Notes: generated from the letters alone by a model not told the origin. A DNA stretch of 64,000 nucleotides from an uncultured bacterium (GCA_905215065.1 CAJMOF010000005.1:1-64000), one strand, 5' to 3'; shown: positions 31,689-40,896, numbered from the stretch's first letter. A program made the numbers and translations.

Positions 31689-32687
31689 ATGTCCGATTAT
31701 CAGGGAAAACGATTCAAGGCTTCTCAGATTCCCGATCCGTCGAAGCCGGGTGCTGCCCGTGCGGCACAGCAGGGTCGGACATCCTCTCCTCAGCAGCCGC
31801 GCGCGCCGCGCCCCGTGACACCGGCGACGCATCGTCGACAGGACGCGCCGGCCGCATATCGTCCTTCGTCTTATAGCTCCGCTAAGAAGCCGCCCCGGTC
31901 TTCATCGCATGCCGCGCCGTCGGATCGCACCGAGCCGCCGCGCAAAAAGCGCCACTCCATTATTCCCATTCTGCTCATCATCATCGGTATCGGTCTGATT
32001 GTCGCCGCCGCCGCTATTTTTATTAATGCCCAGATTGGCTATAAGCAGGCGAGCGATTCGTATCAGAAAATCGAGAAGCAATATGTAAGCGATAAGGACG
32101 CCAGCGGCGTGCCGATTATCGACTTTGATGCGCTTGCTCAGACGAACCCCGAGATTGTGGGTTGGATTTACGTGCCGGGAACCAACATCAACTATCCCGT
32201 GGTGCAGACCAACAACAACTCCAAATACCTCAACACGCTGTTCGATGGCACGTCTAACGCCTCGGGTGCCATCTTCTTGGATAGCGATGACACCGCGCCG
32301 GGAATGGTCGACCAGCAGACCACGATCTACGGCCACCATATGAACGATGGGTCGATGTTCAACGTGATTTCGGATACGACTGACCAGGCAACGTTCGATA
32401 GCATTGAATATGTGTACTACATCACGCGCGATGCGACGTATAAGTTGCGTCCGCTGGCGACCAAGGTGGTCGAGGACACGTATGCCAAGGCGCGCACGAC
32501 CAATTTTGAGGGCGACGACGGACTCAAGAACTACCTGTCCGAGATGCTCGACGGCGCTTCTGCCGTGGCGAGTGATGCCACCGATCGTGCCGCTTCGGCA
32601 ACTAAGGTTGTAACGCTTGTGACCTGTCGTTCGCTGTCGCTGAGCAACACACGCGCCGTCATGGTGCTCACGCCGGTCGAGGAATAA
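31689..32687 (+). CDS. Class B sortase
   Basis: 332 residues, long because of a 95-residue Pro/Ser/Arg-rich cytoplasmic N-terminus, then one membrane helix (IIPILLIIIGIGLIVAAAA). The extracellular sortase fold shows NPEIVGWIYVPGTNINYPVV, catalytic His in TIYGHHM, Cys in VTLVTCRSL and Arg in SNTRAVMVLTP. Class B enzymes commonly anchor dedicated substrates; the LPxTG-like GH31 protein upstream (IPNTGD) is a candidate, with purE between them. AAGGAG lies six bases before the ATG. Confidence 0.88.
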   Translation: MSDYQGKRFKASQIPDPSKPGAARAAQQGRTSSPQQPRAPRPVTPATHRRQDAPAAYRPSSYSSAKKPPRSSSHAAPSDRTEPPRKKRHSIIPILLIIIGIGLIVAAAAIFINAQIGYKQASDSYQKIEKQYVSDKDASGVPIIDFDALAQTNPEIVGWIYVPGTNINYPVVQTNNNSKYLNTLFDGTSNASGAIFLDSDDTAPGMVDQQTTIYGHHMNDGSMFNVISDTTDQATFDSIEYVYYITRDATYKLRPLATKVVEDTYAKARTTNFEGDDGLKNYLSEMLDGASAVASDATDRAASATKVVTLVTCRSLSLSNTRAVMVLTPVEE

Positions 32688-32696
32688 GTTGTTCGA

Positions 32697-32733
32697 GAGT
32701 AGCTAAAAAGGCCCCGTCCCAAATTGGCTACTC
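32697..32733. repeat. GAGTAGC hairpin repeat, intact copy
   Basis: GAGTAGC and GCTACTC flank a 23-nt loop containing GGCCCCGTCCCAAA. The same loop core, GCCCCGTCCCAAA, occurs in the copy split by the IS at 567-585 and 2171-2199. Confidence 0.7.
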
Positions 32734-32754
32734 GACGACGGTAAGGGAGAAATG

Positions 32755-33171
32755 ATGCTCGAGAGTGGCAAATTGATGCCTTCGATTGATGCTTGGCTGC
32801 GCGAGGCCAAGGCCGATGCTTCGGCGGCAGGCTGTGGGATGTATCTGACGCATAACGGTGTGGTGCGCGCGACGCCCAAGGCTGAGGTGCGCGGAGTCGA
32901 GGCCGATGGCGTGGCGCCTGGGCATAAGGTGGGCGGCATGGTGTTTGGCTTCGATGCTCAGAAGGTGCAGGCTGCTATCGAGGCGACGCGTGCGATGCCG
33001 GGTATCGGCTATGTGCGTGTGTGGCTGGCAAGCGGCGAGCTTGCCGTAGGTGACGACATCATGCTCGTGCTCATCGGCGGGGACATTCGCCCGCACGTGG
33101 TCGATGCGCTGCAGGCGCTCGTTGGCACCATTAAGAACGAATGCGTGAGTGAGGTCGAGCGCGAGGCGTAG
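32755..33171 (+). CDS. MoaE-like protein (molybdopterin synthase large-subunit family)
   Basis: 138 residues; ATG 32755 has GGGAG five bases upstream. IDAWLREA, CGMYLTHNGVVR and VRVWLASGELAVGDDIMLV follow the MoaE fold pattern (V-x-H-R-x-G-x-L-x-x-G-[DE]). The conserved C-terminal lysine motif KxxxPFWKKE, needed for sulfur transfer, is reduced to IKNECVSEVERE, so the activity is doubtful. No moaD or other molybdenum-cofactor gene is in the window. The family call is moderate. Confidence 0.6.
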   Translation: MLESGKLMPSIDAWLREAKADASAAGCGMYLTHNGVVRATPKAEVRGVEADGVAPGHKVGGMVFGFDAQKVQAAIEATRAMPGIGYVRVWLASGELAVGDDIMLVLIGGDIRPHVVDALQALVGTIKNECVSEVEREA

Positions 33172-33201
33172 AGGCTTGCGTCGATAGAAGGATCGTTTAT
33201 A

Positions 33202-33240
33202 AAAATGCCCACCGGTACGTGTGATACCGGCGGGCATTTT
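33202..33240. terminator. Bidirectional terminator
   Basis: AAAATGCCCACCGGTA pairs with TACCGGCGGGCATTTT; A- and T-runs on both sides serve the converging MoaE-like and CmpB-type genes. Confidence 0.85.
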
Positions 33241-33261
33241 GCGTTTTGGGCGCGGTGGGCG

Positions 33262-34491
33262 CTACACGCGCGTCGCATCCTTGGGGCTCATGGTCATGCT
33301 CTGGAAGCGGTTTTCCATGTACTCGTTATCGAAGTGCTCTCCGTAGAACTGTGCGACGGGAATGTCCGGCTCCGTGTCGTTAACGCGCTGGTACCAGTAG
33401 TCGAGCGACTGCAGCGTCATGACGCCGTCGACCAGCATGATAACGGTAAAGATGACGGTGGCCGAGTAGCGGCTCTTCCAGGGGATCTTGTTGATAAGCT
33501 TAAGCAGCCTCGGCAGCAGCAGCTTGATCCAGATGAGGCCGCCCAGGCCCCACAGGCAGGCGAAGCCCGTGCAGGTGCGTCCGCCCGTGAGGACCACGAG
33601 CGGATCGGGCAAACCGAACAGCGTTATGTGCGAGTAGCTCCACGAGACCACGCCAAACGCGGTCTGCATAAACCAGCCCACGAACACCTCAAAGCTGGCG
33701 CCGAGCAGGGCGCTCACCAGGAAAATGATGATGGGGTTCTTTTTGTAGAAGCGGTTAAGCACCATGGTCATGAGCACGGCGCCAAATCCGTAGATGGGGC
33801 TGAAGGGGCCAAACAGCATGCCGGCGCGGTTCTGATAGACGCCCGGGTCGTTGACCGTCATGTGCCAGATGTCCTCGGCGATCAGGCCGAGTATGCAGCA
33901 GACAAAGAACACCCAGAACAGGTTGAAGTAGTTGAGCTTGATGTAGCCCTCGCCGGTTTCATCGCGGCCGAGCATGCCCTCGGCGGCGGCGTCGCGGTCG
34001 AGCATCTCCTGCAGGCGGCGCTGCAGTTCGCGCTCCTGACGCAGCGTGGGGTCGACGGTTGCCGAAAGTGCAACAAGGATGCCGAGCTGGATCGCGGGAC
34101 GCAGCAGGAAGGGCCCGATGCCCTGGAGCATCACGTCGACCAAAAGCTCGACGACGGTGAATGCAATAAGGATGTAGGACAGGCGGGCGGCGTTGCGGCG
34201 CTGGTTTTTGATAAGGTCCAGGCCAAAGATGATTAAGATGACGGCACTTGCCGCAGAGAGCATGATGCCGGCGACGATAAGGCCGACTGCGACGAGCGTG
34301 TTGTCGCCGAGCTTTTCGGTGGCGTTGCCGTTAACAAGTGCCGTGATGACCTGCCACATAAAGGCAGCGACCGACGGGAGCGTGCCCACGCCGGAAAGGA
34401 TGCACAGGACGGCGTACACCTTAATGATGAGGGGAATCTTCTTGACCTCTGTGGCGCTGGGGACGCTGGGGTCGAGTTCGTTTCGATCCAT
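33262..34491 (-). CDS. CmpB-type putative ABC transporter permease membrane protein
   Basis: 409 residues with about ten membrane segments. AAAGG lies before the ATG. The C-terminal half (NLFWVFFVCCILGLIAED, FGPFSPIYGFGAVLMTM, then GASFEVFVGWFMQ) matches the family called putative ABC-transporter type IV (CmpB). No ATPase partner is adjacent and the transport role in that family is unproven. The N-terminal half (residues 20-150) has separate hydrophobic segments. Confidence 0.75.
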   Translation of the reverse strand: MDRNELDPSVPSATEVKKIPLIIKVYAVLCILSGVGTLPSVAAFMWQVITALVNGNATEKLGDNTLVAVGLIVAGIMLSAASAVILIIFGLDLIKNQRRNAARLSYILIAFTVVELLVDVMLQGIGPFLLRPAIQLGILVALSATVDPTLRQERELQRRLQEMLDRDAAAEGMLGRDETGEGYIKLNYFNLFWVFFVCCILGLIAEDIWHMTVNDPGVYQNRAGMLFGPFSPIYGFGAVLMTMVLNRFYKKNPIIIFLVSALLGASFEVFVGWFMQTAFGVVSWSYSHITLFGLPDPLVVLTGGRTCTGFACLWGLGGLIWIKLLLPRLLKLINKIPWKSRYSATVIFTVIMLVDGVMTLQSLDYWYQRVNDTEPDIPVAQFYGEHFDNEYMENRFQSMTMSPKDATRV

Positions 34492-34777
34492 ACAGAACCT
34501 TTCTCGCTTTGTTGTAGGTTATAAGGATACGCCGCCGACCTGCCAAAAGACAGGGCGAACGTCCCAATTGCAACTTTGTAATCCCCAACGGCGGACGCGG
34601 CGGCCATCTGGGGGCGCGGGCACTTACACTGGACAGACCGATAAAATGTTTGGCAACAAAACTGATTATTAGCTCGGTGGGCTTTTAAAAAGCGCTGCTC
34701 ATGCGCTGGGGAGCACGTCGCGCCGTGCGTATAATAAGGCGGGTAACGCCAAAAATACGAGGCTCTGAGGGGATACC

Positions 34778-36448
34778 ATGTCTCAAGAAACCATCCGCGC
34801 GGCCGAGCGTGCCGCGGGACAGGTGAACACCATGTCGACGTATGATCCGGACTCCGACCAGCTGCATGAGGAATGTGGCATTTTCGGCGTATGGGCGCCC
34901 GATCGCGACGTGGCTCGACTGACGTACTTTGGCCTGCGTGCGCTGCAGCACCGTGGCCAGGAATCGGCTGGAATCGCCGTGGGTGACGGCGGCACGGTTA
35001 TGGTCCGCAAAGATCTGGGCCTGCTCGACCGCGTGTTCTCCAACGCCGACCTGTCGACGCTCTCCGGCCAGCTGGCCGTGGGTCATGTGCGCTACGGCAC
35101 TGCCGGCGCCAAGAGCTGGGAAGCCTCTCAGCCGCACCTCTCTACCATCAATAGCGTCATTATCGCGCTCGCGCACAACGGCACCCTCGTCAACACCGAC
35201 GAGCTGCGCCGTCAGCTGATCGAGCTGGGCGTGCCGTTCCTCTCCAATTCGGATTCCGAGGTCGCGACCAAGCTTATCGGCTACTTTACCCAGCGTACGG
35301 GCCACCTGCGCGAGGGTATTCGCAAGACCATGGAGCTCGTGCGCGGCGGCTACGCCATGACGCTCATCAACGAGCAGGCGCTCTACGCATTCCGCGATCC
35401 ACACGGCATTCGCCCGCTCGTGCTGGGCAAGCTGGTGGACGAGGGTCTGGACCAGGCCGATGCCGCAGCCGTTTCGCAGCTGCCGTCGCAGGACGGCGCC
35501 GCGACGGTCGACTCCGCCGTCCGTGTCACGCGCGCCGGCGGCTGGGTCGTTGCTTCCGAGACCTGCGCACTCGACATCGTGGGTGCCGAGTACGTCCGTG
35601 ACGTCCGTCCCGGCGAGATCTTGCGCATCAGCGCCGAGGGCCTGGTATCCGAGCAGGGCGTGCCTGCAGCCGAAGAGCCCGCCAACTGCATCTTTGAGCA
35701 GGTCTACTTTGCCCGCCCCGACTCCATCATGAACGGCAAGAGCGTCTATGCCTGCCGTTACGACATGGGTCGTCAGCTGGCACATGAGGAGCCTGTCGAG
35801 GCCGACCTGGTCATCGGCGTGCCCGACTCCGGCCTGCCGCCTGCGGAGGGGTATTCGCACGAGAGCGGTATTCCCTTTGGCGAGGGCCTTATCAAGAACC
35901 GCTACGTGGGCCGTACGTTTATCGAGCCTACGCAGGAGTTGCGCGCCATGGGCGTGCGCATGAAGCTCAACCCGCTGCGCGACAACATCGAGGGCAAGCG
36001 CCTGGTCGTCATCGACGACTCCATCGTGCGCGGCACCACCATGGTGCAGCTCGTCAAGATGCTGCGCAACGCCGGCGCCAAGGAGATTCATATCCGCATC
36101 AACTCGCCCGAGGTCATCTGGCCGTGCTTCTACGGTATCGATACCGACGTGCAGTCGCAGCTCATCAGCGCCAACAAGACGGTCGATGAGATCTGCGAGT
36201 ACATTGGCGCCGATTCGCTGGCCTTCCTTTCGGTCGAGGGCCTGCTGAAGGTCATGCCCAAGGGCGGCTACTGCGATGCGTGCTTTACCGGCCGCTATCC
36301 CGTGGCGATTCCCGAGAGCTTTGGCCGCGACAAATTCATGGAGGGCTTTAAGCCCCGCAACCTGGACAAGCCGCTACACTTTGACGACGACGCCGTGGTC
36401 GAGAAATATGACGACCGCAGCTGGGAAGAGGAACACGGTGAGGCCTAA
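34778..36448 (+). CDS. purF: Amidophosphoribosyltransferase (iron-sulfur type)
   Basis: 556 residues. GAGGGG precedes ATG 34778. The catalytic Cys lies in HEECGIFGVWAP after a propeptide of about 32 residues, which is removed in B. subtilis-type enzymes. PRPP loop is VVIDDSIVRGTTM. Cysteines in NCIFEQVYFARPDS and YCDACFTGRYP fit the 4Fe-4S ligands. It makes phosphoribosylamine, the committed purine step. The TAA stop is the first three bases of a hairpin repeat; purM starts 154 bases on. Confidence 0.97.
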   Translation: MSQETIRAAERAAGQVNTMSTYDPDSDQLHEECGIFGVWAPDRDVARLTYFGLRALQHRGQESAGIAVGDGGTVMVRKDLGLLDRVFSNADLSTLSGQLAVGHVRYGTAGAKSWEASQPHLSTINSVIIALAHNGTLVNTDELRRQLIELGVPFLSNSDSEVATKLIGYFTQRTGHLREGIRKTMELVRGGYAMTLINEQALYAFRDPHGIRPLVLGKLVDEGLDQADAAAVSQLPSQDGAATVDSAVRVTRAGGWVVASETCALDIVGAEYVRDVRPGEILRISAEGLVSEQGVPAAEEPANCIFEQVYFARPDSIMNGKSVYACRYDMGRQLAHEEPVEADLVIGVPDSGLPPAEGYSHESGIPFGEGLIKNRYVGRTFIEPTQELRAMGVRMKLNPLRDNIEGKRLVVIDDSIVRGTTMVQLVKMLRNAGAKEIHIRINSPEVIWPCFYGIDTDVQSQLISANKTVDEICEYIGADSLAFLSVEGLLKVMPKGGYCDACFTGRYPVAIPESFGRDKFMEGFKPRNLDKPLHFDDDAVVEKYDDRSWEEEHGEA

Positions 36449-36487
36449 AACCTGCCATTTAGGACAGGTTTATTTTGGTAGGTTTTA
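36446..36487 (+). repeat. TAAAACCTRCCA hairpin repeat, copy at the purF stop
   Basis: TAAAACCTGCCA (36446-36457) pairs with TGGTAGGTTTTA (36476-36487). The stop codon of purF is the first TAA of the repeat. Related copies are at 47506-47546 and 47669-47709. Confidence 0.75.
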
Positions 36488-36602
36488 CCTGCTGTTTTGT
36501 TGATATGACGGCGCGTGCTGTTATGGCGCGCGCCGAAATGGGGCAACTATGAGCACCGTTTGGCGCCTGCTCGTCAGACGGTAGTGGGAGAGGGAGACTC
36601 AG

Positions 36603-37706
36603 ATGAGCGACAGCAAGCATGTGACGTACGAGGACGCCGGCGTCGATACCGCCGAGGGCGGCCGCGCCGTCGACGCTATTAAGCAGATGGTCAAGGACAC
36701 CAACCGCCCCGAGGTCATCGGCGGCATCGGTGGCTTTGGCGGCCTGTTCTCGGCCGCCGCGCTTAAGGATATGGAAGACCCGATCCTGATTAGCGGCACC
36801 GACGGCGTGGGCACCAAGCTCGTGCTCGCCCAGATCATGGACCGTCACGAGACGGTGGGCCAGGACCTGGTCGCCATGTGCGTCAATGACATTTTGGCTT
36901 CGGGCGCCGAGCCGCTGTTCTTCCTGGATTACGTTGCCATCGGTCACATTGAGGCCGAGCACATGGCAAAGATCATCAAGGGCGTGGCCGACGGCTGCAA
37001 GCTCGCGGGCTGCGCGCTCGTGGGCGGCGAGATGGCCGAGCACCCGGGCGTCATGGCTCCGGCCGACTACGACCTCGCCGGCTTTACCGTGGGCGTCGTC
37101 GACCGTCCCAAGATGCTTGATCCCGCGAACGTTCGCCCCGGCGACGTGATCCTGGGCCTGCCCTCCACTGGCGTGCACTCCAACGGCTACTCGCTCGTGC
37201 GCAAGGTCATCGGTGTCGACGGCATCAAGCCGGGTACGCCCGAGGCCGCCGCTAAGGCCGAGGAACTGAGCCGTCCGCTCGAGGAGCTCGGCGGTGCTTC
37301 GCTGGCCGACGCTCTGCTGGCTCCTACGCGCATTTATGTGAAGCCGATTCTTGAGCTGCTGCGCGGCGGCGCCAACGTGCATGCTATCGCCCACATCACC
37401 GGCGGCGGTATTACCGAGAACCTCAACCGCGCGCTCGCCGACGACGTTGACGCCGTGGTCACCCGCAACGGCGCCGAGATGGGTTGGGACGTTCCGCCCG
37501 TTATTACTTACGTGTCGCGTCAGGCCGAGCTCGCGCCCAACGAGGCATGCAAGACCTTCAACATGGGCGTCGGCCTGTGCCTGATCGTCGCCCCCGAGGA
37601 CGAGGCTGCCGTGACCGAGGCTCTGGTCGCGCTGGGCGAGAAGCCGTTCCGCGTGGGCGAGTGCGTCGAGGGTTCCGGTAAGGTCGTGTACTCCGATGAG
37701 CGCTAG
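36603..37706 (+). CDS. purM: Phosphoribosylformylglycinamidine cyclo-ligase
   Basis: 367 residues. GAGGGAGA precedes the ATG. GTDGVGTKLVLAQ, CVNDILASGAEPLFFLDY, GGEMAEHPGVM and ITGGGITENLNR are the AIR synthetase motifs. It closes the imidazole ring to give AIR. The last 11 bases overlap the start of purN in another frame, indicating coupled translation. Confidence 0.98.
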   Translation: MSDSKHVTYEDAGVDTAEGGRAVDAIKQMVKDTNRPEVIGGIGGFGGLFSAAALKDMEDPILISGTDGVGTKLVLAQIMDRHETVGQDLVAMCVNDILASGAEPLFFLDYVAIGHIEAEHMAKIIKGVADGCKLAGCALVGGEMAEHPGVMAPADYDLAGFTVGVVDRPKMLDPANVRPGDVILGLPSTGVHSNGYSLVRKVIGVDGIKPGTPEAAAKAEELSRPLEELGGASLADALLAPTRIYVKPILELLRGGANVHAIAHITGGGITENLNRALADDVDAVVTRNGAEMGWDVPPVITYVSRQAELAPNEACKTFNMGVGLCLIVAPEDEAAVTEALVALGEKPFRVGECVEGSGKVVYSDER

Positions 37707-38397
37707 CGAGCAGATGGCTGCTGCCGAGGGCCTGGGCTTTGTGCCCTACACCCGTCCGACCGGCACCGATACGGCCGAGCCGCTCAAGATCGGCGTGCTT
37801 ATCAGCGGTTCGGGCACCAACCTGCAGGCGCTGATCGACCTTATCGCCGCCGGCAAGCTCAACGCCTCGATTGAGCTTGTAGTGTCGAGCCGTCCTTCGG
37901 CCAAGGGCCTGCAGCGCGCTGAGCGCGCGGGCATCCAGACGCTCACGCTGTCCAAGGATGTCTACGCCGACCCTATTGCCGCCGACGAGATCATCGCGCA
38001 CGAGCTTCTCGAGCGCGGCTGCGAGTATGTGGTCATGGCCGGCTACATGCGCATGGTGCACACGCCGCTGCTGGCGGCGTTTCCCAACCGCGTGGTCAAC
38101 TTGCATCCGGCGCTGCTGCCGAGCTTTACCGGTGCGCATGCGATTGACGATGCCTTTGCGCGCGGCGTCAAGGTAACTGGCGTGACCGTGCATTTTGCCA
38201 ACGAGATCTACGACAACGGTCCCATCATCGCCCAGCGCACACTGGCTGTTGAGGAGGGCTGGGATGTCGACACGCTCGAGGAGCACATCCACGCGATTGA
38301 GCACGTGCTGTATCCCGAGGTCGTGCAGATGCTCGCCGATGGCCGCGTCCACGTGCTGGAGAACGGCAAGGTCGCAATTGATGCGCCCCGCGGCTAG
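37696..38397 (+). CDS. purN: Phosphoribosylglycinamide formyltransferase
   Basis: 233 residues with a 30-residue N-terminal extension before the usual start LKIGVLISGSGTNLQAL. MAGYMRMV, NLHPALLPSF and HFANEIYDNGPII cover the catalytic Asn, His and Asp region. It formylates GAR with 10-formyl-THF. The ATG lies inside the end of purM, so no separate ribosome site is needed. Confidence 0.96.
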   Translation: MSASEQMAAAEGLGFVPYTRPTGTDTAEPLKIGVLISGSGTNLQALIDLIAAGKLNASIELVVSSRPSAKGLQRAERAGIQTLTLSKDVYADPIAADEIIAHELLERGCEYVVMAGYMRMVHTPLLAAFPNRVVNLHPALLPSFTGAHAIDDAFARGVKVTGVTVHFANEIYDNGPIIAQRTLAVEEGWDVDTLEEHIHAIEHVLYPEVVQMLADGRVHVLENGKVAIDAPRG

Positions 38398-38429
38398 CGG
38401 TGCACAGTGCAATTTAGTTGAGTGGTTAG

Positions 38430-38469
38430 GGTGGTCATTGGCGCCAAGGCGCGTGTGGCCACCTTTTGT
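38430..38469 (+). terminator. Terminator after purM-purN
   Basis: GGTGGTCA pairs with TGGCCACC, with an inner TTGGCGCC segment, followed by TTTTGTTTT. Confidence 0.7.
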
Positions 38470-38522
38470 TTTGGGTAGTCATCGGGGACGTTCTTGAATG
38501 ACTAGGTGAGAGAGGTGAGCGC

Positions 38523-38987
38523 ATGGCGGATAACGAAGCGCTGTTTGCGCCTGAGCTGGTGTTTTTTGATTGGGAGTGTGCGACGCCCGCCGAGGTGTTT
38601 GCGCGACTCGAAGGCGAACTTGCCCCACGCGGCTACATCTGCACCGGTTGGCTCGACGCCGTCCGCACGCGCGAGGATGCCTATCCCACGGGCCTTGCCA
38701 TGCCGGCGGCCAACATCGCCATCCCACACACCGACCCGGGGTTTGTGGCCAAGCCCTATATCGCGGTGGTAAAGCCCGCCGCGCCCGTGACGTTCAATGC
38801 TATGGCCGGCATGGGTGCCCCCGTGCCGGCGCAGATCGTCATCAATTTGGGTATTGCCGAGCCGGGCGGCCAGGTCGAGGCCCTGCAAGCGCTCATGAAT
38901 ATCTTTATGGACGCGGACGTCGCAGCCGATGTGCTCGGCCAGACCACGCCCCAAGGCATGGTCGACGCCATCCGCCGCCACTTTTAA
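38523..38987 (+). CDS. Stand-alone PTS EIIA protein, fructose/galactitol type
   Basis: 154 residues; GAGAGGTGAGCG precedes the ATG. The phosphorylated His is in NIAIPHTDP near residue 66, and the fold follows the EIIA type 2 family (AMAGMGAPVPAQIVINLGIA, 20 residues; TPQGMVDAIRRHF). It would accept phosphate from HPr and pass it to an EIIB. No EIIB or EIIC gene is in the window, so it works with a distant permease or in regulation. Confidence 0.85.
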   Translation: MADNEALFAPELVFFDWECATPAEVFARLEGELAPRGYICTGWLDAVRTREDAYPTGLAMPAANIAIPHTDPGFVAKPYIAVVKPAAPVTFNAMAGMGAPVPAQIVINLGIAEPGGQVEALQALMNIFMDADVAADVLGQTTPQGMVDAIRRHF

Positions 38988-38990
38988 AGC

Positions 38991-39114
38991 CGGCACTTGG
39001 GGACTGTCCCTAACTGTCGGCAGAAAAGGAACGTCCCTAACTGACGGCTGCCAGAGCTGTCCCCTTTGCACCAAAATGGTGCAGATTAACCTGTCCCCAA
39101 TGCACCAAGCGTGC
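38991..39114. repeat. Cluster of GTCCCTAACTG / TGTCCCC repeats
   Basis: GTCCCTAACTG occurs at 39006 and 39033, 27 bases apart. CGGCACTTGGGGAC (38991) is partly complementary to GTCCCCAATGCACC and GTGCCG near 39093-39117. TGCACCA/TGGTGCA is a small hairpin around 39068. No gene is present between the EIIA gene and the foldase. Confidence 0.5.
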
Positions 39115-39174
39115 CGCGGGGGCTGCGTTGTGACACAATGGCGTTTGTTCGATTCGTTATGCGAAAGGCCAACT

Positions 39175-40395
39175 ATGGCAAATAAGAAAAAGAATCCCGC
39201 ACCCGAGCCGACGCCCGAGCAGCAGGCTCGCGCCGCCTCCAGCTCTCGCAAGAAGCAGCGCAAGACCCGCGTGTCCAAGACCGTCAAGATCGTCCTGGTG
39301 GTTATTGGCGTGCTAGCAATGCTGCTTTCTGTCTCGGCCATGGCGTGCTCTGGCCTTATGTCGCAGGCCGAGGACACCTCGGGCTACAAGCTGACCGGCG
39401 GTGTTGCTGCTACTATCAACGGCACCAATCTCACCGAGGACACCGTGACCAAGCAGATCATGAGCATGCGCACGTCCTACGGCTACACCAAGGACAAGGA
39501 CTGGGCGCAGTATCTGGTCGACAACGACCTCACGCCCAAGAAGTATCGCAAGCAACTCATCGACTCCTACACGCAGCAGATTCTGCTTCAACAGGCACAG
39601 AAAGAGAACGGCGTGACGGTGTCGGACGAGGAGGTCGAGAAGGCTTGGAAGGACGCGTGCAAGAGCGCGGGCGGTGCCAAGGCCTTTAAGAAGACCCTCA
39701 AGACCTACGGCTATACCGAGGACACCTACAAGGACTCGCTCAAGGAGAGCCTGGCACAGCAAAAGCTTAAGGATGCCGTCGCGCCCACGAGCAAGCCCAA
39801 GGACAGTGAGATTGTCGATTACACCAACGCAAACCTGTCCAGTTATAACGACGCCCGTCGCTCGTCGAACATCCTGATCAAGGTTGATTCCGACGCTTCC
39901 GACGAGGACAAGGCCGCCGCCAAGGCCAAGGCACAGGAGTGCCTGGACAAGATCAACTCCGGTGAGCTAAGCTTTGAGGACGCCGTTGAACAGTACTCCG
40001 AGGACACCGGTTCCAAGGAGAAGAAGGGCGATGTGGGCTGGGATAAGCTCACCACCTTTGTCGACAGCTACCAGACGGCGCTCGAGGGGCTCAACAAGGG
40101 CGACGTGAGCGAAGTCATCGAGTCGACCTATGGTTACCACATCATCAAGTGCACCGACTACTTCCATGTCGATAGCCAGGTCGATGATATCAAGCAGGTA
40201 CCCAAGGCCATCAAGAAGTACGTCTCCAACGTGGTGAAGACGCAGGCGGCCAGCACTGCATATAGCGAGTGGCTTGAGCAGTACAAGAAGGACGCCGACA
40301 TCACCGTCAACCCCATGCCCAAGGACGTACCCTACAACGTGAGCCTGAAGGGTGTCACCAAGAGCTCGACCGACAATTCGTCGACGACTGAGTAA
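39175..40395 (+). CDS. Membrane-anchored PpiC-type peptidyl-prolyl isomerase (SurA/PrsA-like foldase)
   Basis: 406 residues from ATG 39175, GAAAGG seven bases upstream. A 40-residue Lys/Arg-rich cytoplasmic segment precedes one hydrophobic helix (VKIVLVVIGVLAMLLSVSAM, 20 residues). ACSG follows, a poor lipobox because -3 is Ala. Residues 75-210 are SurA-N-like helices; a parvulin domain (SSNILIKVD, LSFEDAVEQYSEDTGS, KGDVGWDKL, GYHIIKCTD) spans 220-330. It helps fold exported proteins at the outer face of the membrane. Confidence 0.88.
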   Translation: MANKKKNPAPEPTPEQQARAASSSRKKQRKTRVSKTVKIVLVVIGVLAMLLSVSAMACSGLMSQAEDTSGYKLTGGVAATINGTNLTEDTVTKQIMSMRTSYGYTKDKDWAQYLVDNDLTPKKYRKQLIDSYTQQILLQQAQKENGVTVSDEEVEKAWKDACKSAGGAKAFKKTLKTYGYTEDTYKDSLKESLAQQKLKDAVAPTSKPKDSEIVDYTNANLSSYNDARRSSNILIKVDSDASDEDKAAAKAKAQECLDKINSGELSFEDAVEQYSEDTGSKEKKGDVGWDKLTTFVDSYQTALEGLNKGDVSEVIESTYGYHIIKCTDYFHVDSQVDDIKQVPKAIKKYVSNVVKTQAASTAYSEWLEQYKKDADITVNPMPKDVPYNVSLKGVTKSSTDNSSTTE

Positions 40396-40449
40396 TCATG
40401 GGGCGGTGCTCGCGCGAGTGTCGCCCGCACTATTGAGGAGGATTTGCAG

Positions 40450-40893
40450 ATGACCAACGAAGAGCTGCAGCAGGAAATGATCGCCGCCATGAAGGCCAAG
40501 GACAAGGTTCGCCTGTCCATCATTCGCCAGGTTAAGGCCGAGGTGAAGAACATCGAGGTCAACGAGCGCCGCGATGTGACCGAGGAAGACGTCAACAGCA
40601 TGATCAAGCGTCTGATCAAGCAGACGAGCGAGACGCTGGAGATGTCCATCAAGGCCGGCACCGACCAGGAGCGTACCGACAACCTGACCGAGCAGGTCAA
40701 GATTCTGGAGAGCCTGCTGCCCGCGCAGGTTTCGGGCGAGGAGCTCGAGGCTCTGATCGAGCAGGTCATCGCCGAGCTGGGCGCCACGTCCAAGAAGCAG
40801 ATGGGCCAGGTCATGGGCGCTCTGGGCAAGGCCACCGGTGGCAACTTCGACAAGCCTGCCGCGGCCAAGATCGTCGGAGCCAAACTCGCGTAA
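40450..40893 (+). CDS. GatB/YqeY domain protein
   Basis: 147 residues; GAGGAGG before the ATG. The family pattern is clear: MKAKDKVRLSIIRQVKAEVK (20 residues), VNSMIKRLIKQTSETLEM, LLPAQVS and QMGQVMGALGKATGG. YqeY resembles the tail of GatB and may interact with tRNA-related enzymes, but its function is uncertain. The structured element copy 2 starts three bases after its stop. Confidence 0.9.
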   Translation: MTNEELQQEMIAAMKAKDKVRLSIIRQVKAEVKNIEVNERRDVTEEDVNSMIKRLIKQTSETLEMSIKAGTDQERTDNLTEQVKILESLLPAQVSGEELEALIEQVIAELGATSKKQMGQVMGALGKATGGNFDKPAAAKIVGAKLA

Positions 40894-40896
40894 TTT

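Noticed and set aside
32955..33045. Promoters and riboswitches near the ECF and MoaE-like genes
   Set aside because: No cobalamin, thiamine or molybdenum-cofactor riboswitch consensus could be recognised.
38929..39174. N-terminal extension of the PpiC foldase
   Set aside because: The open frame extends upstream, but GAAAGG and ATG 39175 fit better and the extension overlaps the EIIA gene.
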